NCBI RefSeq assembly: GCF_048541585.1
Contig: NZ_CP183303.1
Coordinates: 2,604,001-2,668,000 of the forward strand
From: Legionella_C sp048541585
GTDB lineage: Bacteria > Pseudomonadota > Gammaproteobacteria > Legionellales > Legionellaceae
Length of the DNA stretch: 64,000 nt
Direction of reading: 5' to 3'
Below are positions 1-7,248 of this stretch, piece by piece. The number at the start of each line of letters is the position of its first letter. Position 1 is the stretch's first letter. The position numbers were made by a program, and so were the translations under genes. The notes under the pieces are model-generated. The model did no database searches. It was not told the DNA's origin and saw only the letters and a program-made list of their open reading frames with translations.

Positions 1-1
1 G

Positions 2-859
2 GTCATTATGCTAGTTAATCCAAACGATAAAGCAAATGCAGAGCAACTATGCGGTAATAATGTTCAAATTCGCACCTTAGATTTAAATGATTCCTGGACG
101 CGAGATACTGGACCCACTTTTCTTCTCAATGACACAAGAGATTTAGCAGGTGTCGATTGGATTCATAATGCGTGGGGGAACAATTACGCTGATTGTTCTC
201 TTGACGATAAAATTGCTAGCGCCATTATTACAGCGGTTGAAGCTAAGTATTTCAAAGCACCACTAGTTATGGAAGGCGGTTCTTTTCATGTTGACGGCGA
301 AGGCACGGTGCTTACTACTAAGGAATGTTTACTTAACCCCAATCGCAATCCAAATTTATCCCAAGAACAAATTGAAAATTATCTGCATGATTATTTAGGA
401 ACCCAAAAAGTTATTTGGCTTAATAAGGGATTAATTGGGGATGAAACAGACGGTCATATTGATGAGATAGCTTGCTTTATAGCTCCCGGAAAAGTGCTGT
501 GCCTCATTACAGATAAGCATGATGAAAATTATGAACGACTACAGGAAAATTATGAAATTTTAAAAACAACTGTAGATGCTGCTGGAAGATATTTAGAAGT
601 GATTACTGTTGAACAACCACCAGCTACTTATATTAACAATGAACGATTAACGCTATCTTATATTAATTTCTATCTGGCAAATCAAGGGATAGTAATGCCA
701 GCTTTTGGTTATGAAAAATATGATTTAGCAGCACGCCAAATTATGCAAAACTGCTTTCCAAATCATGCCATTAAACAAATTGAAGCTTTAGATGTGTTTG
801 CTGGTGGTGGTGGGATACATTGTATTACCCAACAACAACCTTTAAGTAAGAAAAGGTAA
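2..859 (+). CDS. aguA: Agmatine deiminase (peptidyl-arginine deiminase family), 5' truncated by window edge
   Basis: Hydrolyses agmatine to N-carbamoylputrescine and ammonia in the putrescine route, in the cytoplasm. The frame is open to the first base, and the visible part (about 283 residues from the first ATG at base 8) is about 80 residues shorter than the usual ~365, so the true start lies outside the window. Family landmarks are present: WTRDTGP near residue 30, EGGSFHVDGEGT near 90, DGHIDE near 148 with the catalytic His, and a C-terminal GGGGIHCITQQQP with the nucleophile Cys at visible residue 272. The usual Asn of GGGNIHC is Gly here. A gene for N-carbamoylputrescine amidase, the usual partner, is not visible and would be upstream. 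The family assignment is firm; substrate is inferred from the family. Confidence 0.9.
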   Translation, partial: VIMLVNPNDKANAEQLCGNNVQIRTLDLNDSWTRDTGPTFLLNDTRDLAGVDWIHNAWGNNYADCSLDDKIASAIITAVEAKYFKAPLVMEGGSFHVDGEGTVLTTKECLLNPNRNPNLSQEQIENYLHDYLGTQKVIWLNKGLIGDETDGHIDEIACFIAPGKVLCLITDKHDENYERLQENYEILKTTVDAAGRYLEVITVEQPPATYINNERLTLSYINFYLANQGIVMPAFGYEKYDLAARQIMQNCFPNHAIKQIEALDVFAGGGGIHCITQQQPLSKKR

Positions 860-1013
860 TTAATTAAATTTAAAACTTTAGCGTTATCTGATAAGTGTTT
901 AACTAGGCGCAAGTAAATGCAGAAAGAGTCTACTAAGAACTACCTGACTTAAACTGCGCGAGCTTGTACGCTGTATAAAGCTTGTAGATAGCGCTATGTA
1001 ACAGGAATTTATT

Positions 1014-2942
1014 ATGAGTATAGTTTGGCGGCCTAAACATCCTGAAGCGTCCCAAATGTGGCAATTTATGCAATTTGTTGCCCAAATTGAACATACAACT
1101 TTTGCTGATTATCAAGCGCTACATCAATGGTCTATTACGCATAGTGATCGTTTTTGGAAATATTTATGTGATTTTTTTGCCATTGACTTTACAAATAAAC
1201 CTAAGGAAATTTTAACTCATAAAGAGCATTTGCTTGATGCTACTTGGTTTGAAGGGGCGACTTTTAATTTTGCAGCTAAATTATTACAAAGGCGAGATGA
1301 TCATCTTGCACTTATAAGTATTAAAGAAAATGGTGAGCGTAATGTATTAACTTACCAAGAACTTTATCAACAAGTAGCAATGTGCGCACAAGGCTTAAAA
1401 GATGCCGGTGTTGAGGTAGGTGATCGAGTGGCAGCTATGATGCCTAATGTGGCTGAAACTATTATCGCTATGCTTGCCACCACTTCACTAGGTGCTATTT
1501 GGTCTTCATGCTCGCCTGATTTTGGTGCTCAAGCGGCTATTGATCGCTTCAGTCAGATTGAGCCTAAAATACTTTTTGCCTGTAACGGACACTACTATTT
1601 AGGTAAAAAACATTTAGAAATTGATAAAATTAAGGAAATTGGCCAAGCGATACCTTCAATACAAAAAATTGTTATTTGCCCTATTCTAAATAATACAGAA
1701 ATTACTATTCCTAAAGCTTGTTGGTGGGAAAGTTTTATTCAACCAGCAACCACTTGTGATTTTCAGGATTTACCCTTTGCCCACCCAGTGTATATTCTCT
1801 ATTCATCGGGTACAACTGGAAAACCAAAGTGTATTGTCCATGGTGCGGGCGGTACACTTTTACAACATATTAAAGAATTAGGCTTACATACAGACGTTAG
1901 GCAAAACGATAATTTATTTTACTATACTACATGTGGCTGGATGATGTGGAATTGGATGGTATCTACCTTAGCCTTAGGCGCAACGCTTACGCTTTATGAT
2001 GGCGCACCAACTTATCCAGATGCCTATCGCCTCTTTCAATTAATTGAAGACGAAAAAATTACAGTCTTTGGTACAAGCGCTAAATTTATTTCAGCAGTAG
2101 ATAAAGCCTTAGCCAAACCTAATACTCGCTATCAATTAAAATCACTACGTACTATACTCTCTACTGGTTCACCGTTGCTGCCAAAAAACTATGATTTTAT
2201 TTATCAAGATGTTAAATCTGATGTGCAATTAAGCTCTATCTCTGGCGGAACAGATATTGTTTCGTGCTTTGCGCTTGGCAATCCTATTTTGCCTATTTAT
2301 AAAGGCGAGCTACAATGTCTTGGTTTAGGAATGGCTGTGAATGTTTTCGATGAACAGGGTCATCCTATTTGTGAGGAACGTGGAGAGTTAGTTTGTACTC
2401 AACCTTTTCCATCTATGCCAATCTACTTCTGGAATGATGTAGACAAAAAAGCTTATCACCATGCTTATTTTGAGCGTTATGATAATGTTTGGGCCCATGG
2501 TGACTTTGCCGAAATTACCAAGCACAATGGTTTGATTATTTATGGACGTTCCGATGCTATTTTAAATCCAGGAGGGGTAAGAATAGGTACAGCCGAAATT
2601 TATCGTCAAGTTGAGAAAATCCCCCAAGTTATTGACAGTATTGTCATTGGGCAAAACTGGCAGGATGATATTCGTGTTATTTTATTTGTTAAGCTGCGGG
2701 AAGGATTAACGCTAGATAAAGCCCTAGAAGATGTAATTAGACAAACGATAAGGCAACATGCCTCTCCACGTCATGTTCCAGCTAAAATTTTACAAGTTTT
2801 AGATATTCCTAGAACTATCAGTGGGAAAATTGTAGAAGTGGCAGTGCGCCAAGTGGTTCATGGTCAAGCGATTAATAATATTCAATCTCTAGCAAATCCA
2901 GAGGCGCTTGATTATTTTAAAGATAGACCAGAGCTACAGTAA
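1014..2942 (+). CDS. aacS: Acetoacetyl-CoA synthetase
   Basis: Adenylate-forming ligase that activates acetoacetate to acetoacetyl-CoA with ATP, linking ketone bodies or polyhydroxybutyrate breakdown to central metabolism. The 642 residues match the family's ~650. Visible are the ACS-type N-terminal cap, the P-loop-like YSSGTTGKPKCIVHGAGG near residue 262, TTCGWMMWNWMVS typical of acetoacetyl-CoA rather than acetyl-CoA synthetases, and a C-terminal domain with GRSDAILNPGGVRIGTAEIY and the PRTISGK acyl-lysine region. The ATG follows AGGAA by a normal distance. It stands alone: 154 bases after the agmatine deiminase gene and convergent with the virK-like gene. Classification is strong; the physiological role in PHB turnover is inference. 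Confidence 0.93.
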   Translation: MSIVWRPKHPEASQMWQFMQFVAQIEHTTFADYQALHQWSITHSDRFWKYLCDFFAIDFTNKPKEILTHKEHLLDATWFEGATFNFAAKLLQRRDDHLALISIKENGERNVLTYQELYQQVAMCAQGLKDAGVEVGDRVAAMMPNVAETIIAMLATTSLGAIWSSCSPDFGAQAAIDRFSQIEPKILFACNGHYYLGKKHLEIDKIKEIGQAIPSIQKIVICPILNNTEITIPKACWWESFIQPATTCDFQDLPFAHPVYILYSSGTTGKPKCIVHGAGGTLLQHIKELGLHTDVRQNDNLFYYTTCGWMMWNWMVSTLALGATLTLYDGAPTYPDAYRLFQLIEDEKITVFGTSAKFISAVDKALAKPNTRYQLKSLRTILSTGSPLLPKNYDFIYQDVKSDVQLSSISGGTDIVSCFALGNPILPIYKGELQCLGLGMAVNVFDEQGHPICEERGELVCTQPFPSMPIYFWNDVDKKAYHHAYFERYDNVWAHGDFAEITKHNGLIIYGRSDAILNPGGVRIGTAEIYRQVEKIPQVIDSIVIGQNWQDDIRVILFVKLREGLTLDKALEDVIRQTIRQHASPRHVPAKILQVLDIPRTISGKIVEVAVRQVVHGQAINNIQSLANPEALDYFKDRPELQ

Positions 2943-2951
2943 GCATTTACG

Positions 2952-3054
2952 TAATGGTGTCAAGTAGGTTGGGCCTTGGCCCAACGTAAAAATACCTCTA
3001 AAGTGTAAGCCATAGGGCCGAAATCCAGGTTTAACTTTGTTTGGCCCTGGCTAC
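2952..3054. repeat. Two palindromic repeat fragments between convergent genes
   Basis: Bases 2952-2990 carry a half copy of the GGCC-palindrome MITE: the end TAATGGTGTCAAG followed by TTGGGCCTTGGCCCAA. Bases 3005-3054 carry an imperfect hairpin (AGCCATAGGGCC paired with GGCCCTGGCT) related to the GTAGCC...GGGCTAC element at 51719-51779. The position between two convergent genes suits a transcription end, but there is no T-run typical of an intrinsic terminator. Confidence 0.6.
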
Positions 3055-3069
3055 TTTTGCCTAATTACT

Positions 3070-3486
3070 TTATTCAAATACAGTTAAACCACTTCCTAAT
3101 TCACACTGTAAGTTATAGTCTTGAATGCGGCTATAATCGCTCGCCTTCATTAAGGTTAACTTAATAACTACTTTTCCATCAGCGTTAATATCATATTTAC
3201 CATTCGTAAGCGTAGGCTCACCAACAGCTCCTGGTTGATTTAAAGAAAAGTGTTGATAAGCTGCAGTGACCCGTTGATTATTAACAATCATAAAAGCACT
3301 TGGCTTAATAGAAGTAATAAGATCTTGCTTAGGTAAACTTGACTCACATTCCTTGACCTTAAGTACAAAAGTTAATTGCTTACCTGTACTTACCGCTTGG
3401 CTGATTTGGTCAAAAGTTTTTAATTCAGCTGCTTGGGCTGTAGTATATAAGGCTAAACTTAAGGCAGCTACTACTAATTTTTTCAT
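3070..3486 (-). CDS. VirK-family secreted protein
   Basis: Small exported protein of the VirK family (known from Agrobacterium and Legionella, function unclear). Visible: an N-terminal signal peptide ending near AQA-A at residues 18-20, then about 118 mature residues with the family pattern of a leading TFDQISQAV segment, a first Cys in KVKECES and a second Cys near the C terminus (LQCELG), which could form one disulfide in the periplasm. A strong AAGGAG lies before the ATG. It is a single-gene unit read leftward, convergent with aacS. The family match is from pattern memory (LTFVLKVKEC, SAFMIVNNQRVTAAYQHFSL), so the name is moderately sure and no activity is claimed. Confidence 0.75.
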   Translation of the reverse strand: MKKLVVAALSLALYTTAQAAELKTFDQISQAVSTGKQLTFVLKVKECESSLPKQDLITSIKPSAFMIVNNQRVTAAYQHFSLNQPGAVGEPTLTNGKYDINADGKVVIKLTLMKASDYSRIQDYNLQCELGSGLTVFE

Positions 3487-3783
3487 ATCTACATCTCCTT
3501 ATAAAAAAAGGGAGACTGCCAAAGTAAATTGAATTTGTCAATTGCAATAATAACTTAAGTCCACGTCTTTACTCAAAATCTTCACGCTATATTTTATGAT
3601 TTAGCTGCGACATCTTGTATGAGATTAAAGATGAATAAAAGTCTGGCTTAAGCTCAAGTAAGTTAGGTATCATTCACAAAATTTATACTTAATAAATTTA
3701 AAGTTAGCTAACTATTTTATTTGGTTTTTTTTAGGGCATATTTATTGTATTATATTAAATTGCGCTGATTTGACTACTTAGCT

Positions 3784-3849
3784 TGCGGGCGCTCAAGATT
3801 AATGTTCTTGTAAATACGGCTAAAGCAGGTTTCCTCCTTAGCTCCCGCA
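3784..3849 (+). ncRNA. Candidate structured RNA (three-helix junction) upstream of metNIQ
   Basis: On the + strand a closing helix TGCGGG (3784-3789) / CCCGCA (3844-3849) encloses two hairpins: CAAGA (3794-3798) / TCTTG (3806-3810), and GCTAA (3819-3823) / TTAGC (3838-3842) whose loop arm holds AGG/CCT. The last arm contains CCTCCTTA (3833-3840), complementary to a Shine-Dalgarno sequence and identical to the anti-SD of 16S rRNA. It is followed by a MITE and then metN. I compared it by eye with SAM, TPP, purine, c-di-GMP and preQ1 riboswitch consensus patterns and none fits. It could be a 5' leader element of metNIQ, an independent small RNA, or a non-functional hairpin. Confidence 0.4.
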
Positions 3850-3860
3850 CTACTATTTAT

Positions 3861-3956
3861 TTAATGGCGTTAATTTAAGTCTCAATGCATGTTAGGCCTT
3901 AGCTCAACCTGCATATGGCTATTGTTGGGCCAAGGCCCAACCTACACTGGTTAGGT
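3861..3956. repeat. GGCC-palindrome MITE, degraded, abutting metN
   Basis: The left end TTAATGGCGTTAATTTAAG matches the ATAATGGTGTTAACTTAAG end of the intact copy at 50597-50711. The interior holds the paired modules GTTAGGCCTTAGCTCAAC and GTTGGGCCAAGGCCCAAC. The right end is missing. An ATG inside this element (3915) opens a frame that runs into metN, but those 17 codons are repeat DNA and not family sequence. Confidence 0.7.
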
Positions 3957-3965
3957 ATAAATGAA

Positions 3966-4991
3966 ATGATTGAATTGATTGGTTTAAATAAATCATTTGC
4001 ACAAATTAGTGCATTAAAAGATATTAATTTATTTATTCAAGAAGGCGAGATTTTTGGGGTTATTGGTAAAAGCGGCGCTGGTAAATCAACTTTATTACGT
4101 ACAATTAATCTATTAGAGCGGCCTGATTTAGGTGAAATAGTTATTAATAATCAAACTATTTCAAATTTAAATCGCAAAGAATTACGCCTTGCCCGCCATA
4201 AAATAGCCATGATTTTCCAGCAATTTAACTTATTAAACTCAAAAACAGTTTATGAAAACATTGCCCTACCCATGCGAATTCAAGGTTATGATGAAAACGC
4301 AATCGCTACGAAAGTAGAAGAACTACTACCTTTAGTTGAGTTACAAGAAAAAAAAGAGGCCTATCCTGCGGAACTTAGTGGGGGTCAAAAGCAACGTGTA
4401 GCTATAGCTCGCGCACTTAGTACGTCACCTACTATTTTATTATGTGACGAAGCAACCTCAGCGCTTGACCCAAAAACGACTGAATCTATCTTACAATTAT
4501 TAAAAAAAATCAACCAACTATACGGTATTACTATTGTTTTAATTACTCATGAAATGGATGTAGTAAAACGCATTTGCCATAGACTAGCAGTCATGGAGAA
4601 TGGCGAAATTATTGAGCTCGTTGCTTTAAATGATGTCTTTAATGATCCAGATAGCCTAGCGCGTAAGATGCTCTATGCACAACTAAGCCCTGAATTACCA
4701 CCCTCGCTAGTCAGCCATCTTCTTACAGAACCAACTGATAAGCCAGTATTGCGTTTATTTTTTCAAGGCGAGGCCGCAACGCTACCTTTTATTAGCCAAA
4801 CAAGTCGCAATCTTAATATTGATATTAATATCTTACTAGCTAATATTGACCGTATTGATACTGTTACTTGTGGTGTTTTGATTGTTGAGTTAAATGCCAA
4901 TTATTCTTTGTTAAATGCTTTTATCACGCGTTGTAGAGAAGCTAATTTAACTGTGGAGATTTTAGGATATGTCGCTGACGTTATTTTATGA
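3966..4991 (+). CDS. metN: Methionine ABC transporter ATP-binding protein MetN
   Basis: ATPase subunit of the D/L-methionine importer at the cytoplasmic face of the inner membrane. Walker A GKSGAGKST (about residue 33-41), Q-loop, signature LSGGQKQRVAIARAL and Walker B LLCDEATSALD are intact. The last ~75 residues form the C-terminal NIL domain, which in E. coli MetN senses methionine and inhibits transport, so feedback control is likely retained. The start is set at 3966 (MIELIGLNKSF, giving 341 residues, the usual length); the upstream ATG at 3915 lies in repeat DNA. metI overlaps the end by 23 bases, indicating translational coupling. Confidence 0.93.
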   Translation: MIELIGLNKSFAQISALKDINLFIQEGEIFGVIGKSGAGKSTLLRTINLLERPDLGEIVINNQTISNLNRKELRLARHKIAMIFQQFNLLNSKTVYENIALPMRIQGYDENAIATKVEELLPLVELQEKKEAYPAELSGGQKQRVAIARALSTSPTILLCDEATSALDPKTTESILQLLKKINQLYGITIVLITHEMDVVKRICHRLAVMENGEIIELVALNDVFNDPDSLARKMLYAQLSPELPPSLVSHLLTEPTDKPVLRLFFQGEAATLPFISQTSRNLNIDINILLANIDRIDTVTCGVLIVELNANYSLLNAFITRCREANLTVEILGYVADVIL

Positions 4992-5616
4992 TTTAATGCT
5001 TGCCAGTGGGCAAACTCTTTATATGGTTGTATTAAGCACCCTATTTGCTGTTATTTTAGGTTTACCACTTGGGACGTTACTCTTTAGTAGTGCAGAGGTA
5101 AAGCCGCATCCTATGCTAAATCGCTTTATTTCAGGCGTAATAAACTTTAGCCGCTCTATCCCCTTTATTATTTTATTAGTAGCACTAATTCCTGTGACTC
5201 GGCTACTTGTTGGGACTTCTATTGGAATTAATGCAGCTATAGTCCCTTTAACTTTAGGCGCAACGCCTTTCTTTGCCCGTTTAGTTGATAACGTTTATCG
5301 CAATTTACCTACAGGCTTAATTGAAACAGGATTTGCTATGGGTGCAACCAGCTGGCAAATGATTCGTCTTATTCTTTTGCCGGAAGCTCTACCGGCACTT
5401 ATTCAATCGATTACAGTCACAGCTATCACTTTAGTGAATTACTCAGCCATGGCAGGTACAGTAGGAGGTGGTGGTTTAGGAGATCTCGCTATTCGATACG
5501 GTTATCAACGCTTTAATCTTTTTGTTATGATTGTTACGGTACTTATATTAGTAGTTATTGTGCAGTTGATTCAAGTAGGTGGGGATCGCCTTGCTAAACA
5601 TTACCTACATACCTAA
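4969..5616 (+). CDS. metI: Methionine ABC transporter permease MetI
   Basis: Inner-membrane permease of the MetNIQ importer. The 215 residues are typical. About five hydrophobic segments are visible, beginning with TLYMVVLSTLFAVILGLPLG, and the EAA-type coupling loop that docks on MetN is seen around ETGFAMGATSWQMIRLILLPEALP. The start overlaps metN by 23 bases, with AGGA just before the ATG. metQ follows after 37 bases. Confidence 0.93.
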   Translation: MSLTLFYDLMLASGQTLYMVVLSTLFAVILGLPLGTLLFSSAEVKPHPMLNRFISGVINFSRSIPFIILLVALIPVTRLLVGTSIGINAAIVPLTLGATPFFARLVDNVYRNLPTGLIETGFAMGATSWQMIRLILLPEALPALIQSITVTAITLVNYSAMAGTVGGGGLGDLAIRYGYQRFNLFVMIVTVLILVVIVQLIQVGGDRLAKHYLHT

Positions 5617-5653
5617 TTTAGTTACATCAACCAATTATTAAAAGGAGAAATTC

Positions 5654-6430
5654 GTGCGTATTGTTGTATTATTATTATTTGTAGTTACTCTGGTTGCTTG
5701 TAATAAGCCATCTCCAAATACTTTAATTATTGGTACTATTGCCGGCCCTGAAACTGATTTAGTTGACGTTGCACGCGATGTTGCGTTAAAAAAATACGGC
5801 TTAAATGTCAAAATAGTTGAATTTAATGACTATAATCTGCCTAACGAAGCCTTACAAGATGGCAGTTTAGACGCCAATATTTATCAACACCTTCCCTATC
5901 TGCAAGCTGCTTCAAAAGCGCATGGTTATCAATTTGAAGTAATTGGTAAAACGTTTATTTACCCGACTGGCATTTACTCTAAAAAATATAAATCATTAAG
6001 TAATTTACCAGCTAAAGCCGTTATAGCTATTCCTAATGATCCAAGCAATGAAGCACGAGCTCTTTTATTATTACAAAAAGCTAAACTAATTACGTTAAAA
6101 CAAGATCAAACAGCATCATTAAATGATATTGCAACGAATCCTAAGCAATTACAATTTAAAGAATTAGATGCAGCACAACTTCCGCGTGTTTTATCAGATG
6201 TAGATGCAGCAGTTATTAATACAACCTTCGCTATTCCTGCAGGATTAAGTCCTTCACGTGACGCATTATTTACGGAAAATAAAGATTCACCGTATGCCAA
6301 TTTAATTGTTATTCGTAGTGATAGTAAGAAAAAGCCGCAGCTAGAAGAATTTGTGAAAGCGTTTAACTCACCTGAAGTTCGAGATAAGGCAAAAACTCTA
6401 TTTGGCGATGCCGCTATTGCTGCTTGGTAA
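5654..6430 (+). CDS. metQ: Methionine-binding lipoprotein MetQ
   Basis: Substrate-binding lipoprotein of the methionine importer, anchored in the inner membrane facing the periplasm. It starts at GTG 5654 behind an excellent AAAGGAG (5642-5648). The signal peptide ends in the lipobox LVAC with the lipidated Cys at residue 16. The body matches the NLPA/MetQ family: LIIGTIAGPETDLVDVARDVA near residue 25, LDANIYQHLPYL near 76, and a C-terminal VIRSDSKKKPQLEEFVKAF. At 258 residues it is full length. It is the last gene of metNIQ and is followed by a terminator. Confidence 0.93.
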   Translation: MRIVVLLLFVVTLVACNKPSPNTLIIGTIAGPETDLVDVARDVALKKYGLNVKIVEFNDYNLPNEALQDGSLDANIYQHLPYLQAASKAHGYQFEVIGKTFIYPTGIYSKKYKSLSNLPAKAVIAIPNDPSNEARALLLLQKAKLITLKQDQTASLNDIATNPKQLQFKELDAAQLPRVLSDVDAAVINTTFAIPAGLSPSRDALFTENKDSPYANLIVIRSDSKKKPQLEEFVKAFNSPEVRDKAKTLFGDAAIAAW

Positions 6431-6467
6431 TTATTTTTAAGGTATTGATTTACATTTTTTATTAACT

Positions 6468-6498
6468 TAAGTCCTGCAACCTGTAGGACTAAGTTTTT
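6468..6498 (+). terminator. Rho-independent terminator of metNIQ
   Basis: AGTCCTGCA (6470-6478) pairs with the TGTAGGACT that follows (6482-6490) with one mismatch. Stem-flanking TTA/TAA extends the pairing, and AAGTTTTT follows at 6491-6498. It lies 38 bases after the metQ stop. Confidence 0.7.
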
Positions 6499-6506
6499 AA
6501 CCCCTC

Positions 6507-6716
6507 TTACTGGATTCTGCGGATAAATGGCAGAACGTAGGCGGTGGATAAAATCTGTATTTATTTCTACTTACCTCTTTATCTCAACCTTACATTCTGC
6601 GACTTGCCAACCCTACGTCCCGCAACTTGCCAACCCTATATCCCGCAACTTACCTACCCTACTACGTCCCGCGACTTGTTCGCGGGATCCAGGTAGTTTT
6701 GTGGCTCTATTGTAGT
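6507..6716. repeat. REP-like repeat cluster
   Basis: Contains two opposed REP-like elements, CTGGATTCTGCGGATAAA...GAACGTAGG (from 6511) and CCCGCGACTTGTTCGCGGGA with ATCCAGG (to about 6693). Between them lie three direct repeats of the type CCCTACGTCCCGCAACTTGCC, each about 24 bases. The same REP family recurs at 17.7, 24.6, 39.5, 39.8, 43.4 and 51.6 kb. An open frame crosses this stretch but reads only repeat DNA and is not called a gene. Confidence 0.65.
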
Positions 6717-6796
6717 TTTCCGGTGATTTGCATTATGTAGAACAGATGAATGGGATGGAGGTAAAACTGAAATGTTGTTTAATATATTTTATAACA

Positions 6797-6837
6797 GCGC
6801 ATTTTGAATTATTATTATTTATTAGTTCAAAATGCGC
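6797..6837. other. Perfect 12-bp inverted repeat
   Basis: GCGCATTTTGAA (6797-6808) and TTCAAAATGCGC (6826-6837) are exact reverse complements around a 17-base AT-rich loop. The hairpin sits between metQ's terminator and the small leftward gene at 6880-7050. It could end leftward transcription from that gene, but no T-run follows. Confidence 0.5.
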
Positions 6838-6879
6838 GAAAGGTGGGTAATAATTATGAGTATTAGAAACATTTACTTT

Positions 6880-7050
6880 TTATAATAAATCAAATTCACT
6901 TAACTCTTCTCTCAACCGCCTCTCCTCAAATAAATCCTCTATACGACGTCGGCGCTCTAGTTTTTTACTTAAATTGACTTCTGCACCCTCTTGAACTTCT
7001 AATAATTCATCAACCCCGGTCTCAAAATCATTAAAACGCCGATTGTTCAT
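6880..7050 (-). CDS. Small 56-residue charged protein, possibly PA3496-like
   Basis: An ATG at 7050 is preceded by an excellent AAAGGAG six bases away, and the frame runs 56 codons to TAA at 6880. The protein begins MNNRRFNDFETGVDELLE, has a basic stretch LERRRRIEDL and ends RRLREELSEFDLL. No signal peptide or membrane segment is seen; the C-terminal half should be helical. The RR-IE-LFEERRLREEL pattern resembles small PA3496-type proteins of gammaproteobacteria (called putative envelope integrity proteins), but I cannot confirm this. The ribosome site, acidic/basic composition and lack of repeats make a real gene likely. Confidence 0.6.
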   Translation of the reverse strand: MNNRRFNDFETGVDELLEVQEGAEVNLSKKLERRRRIEDLFEERRLREELSEFDLL

Positions 7051-7248
7051 CGCACTCTCCTTTGCTGGGTTTACTTGATTCCATGCTAATTGGACCCAAT
7101 ACCCAAAAATACCAGAAATTTAGGAGAATTTATAGTCCTTATTTCCATGCTATCTAAAGTTTAAGCAAGTAAATAATAGATCAGGCACACTTTATTTAAT
7201 AAATATTAAATAAAGTGTCAAAAAAACTTATAGAAGATAAGAAATAAG

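Noticed and set aside
3784..3849. SAM or other named riboswitch upstream of metNIQ
   Set aside because: Helices are visible, but conserved core nucleotides of SAM-I, SAM-II, SAH, TPP, purine, preQ1 and GEMM classes are not, so it is listed only as an unassigned structure.
3915..3965. 17-codon N-terminal extension of metN
   Set aside because: It is translated MITE sequence; the family starts at MIELIGLNKSF.
6527..6715. 62-codon open frame on the plus strand
   Set aside because: It crosses a cluster of REP-like elements and short direct repeats; the predicted protein is repeat DNA in translation.
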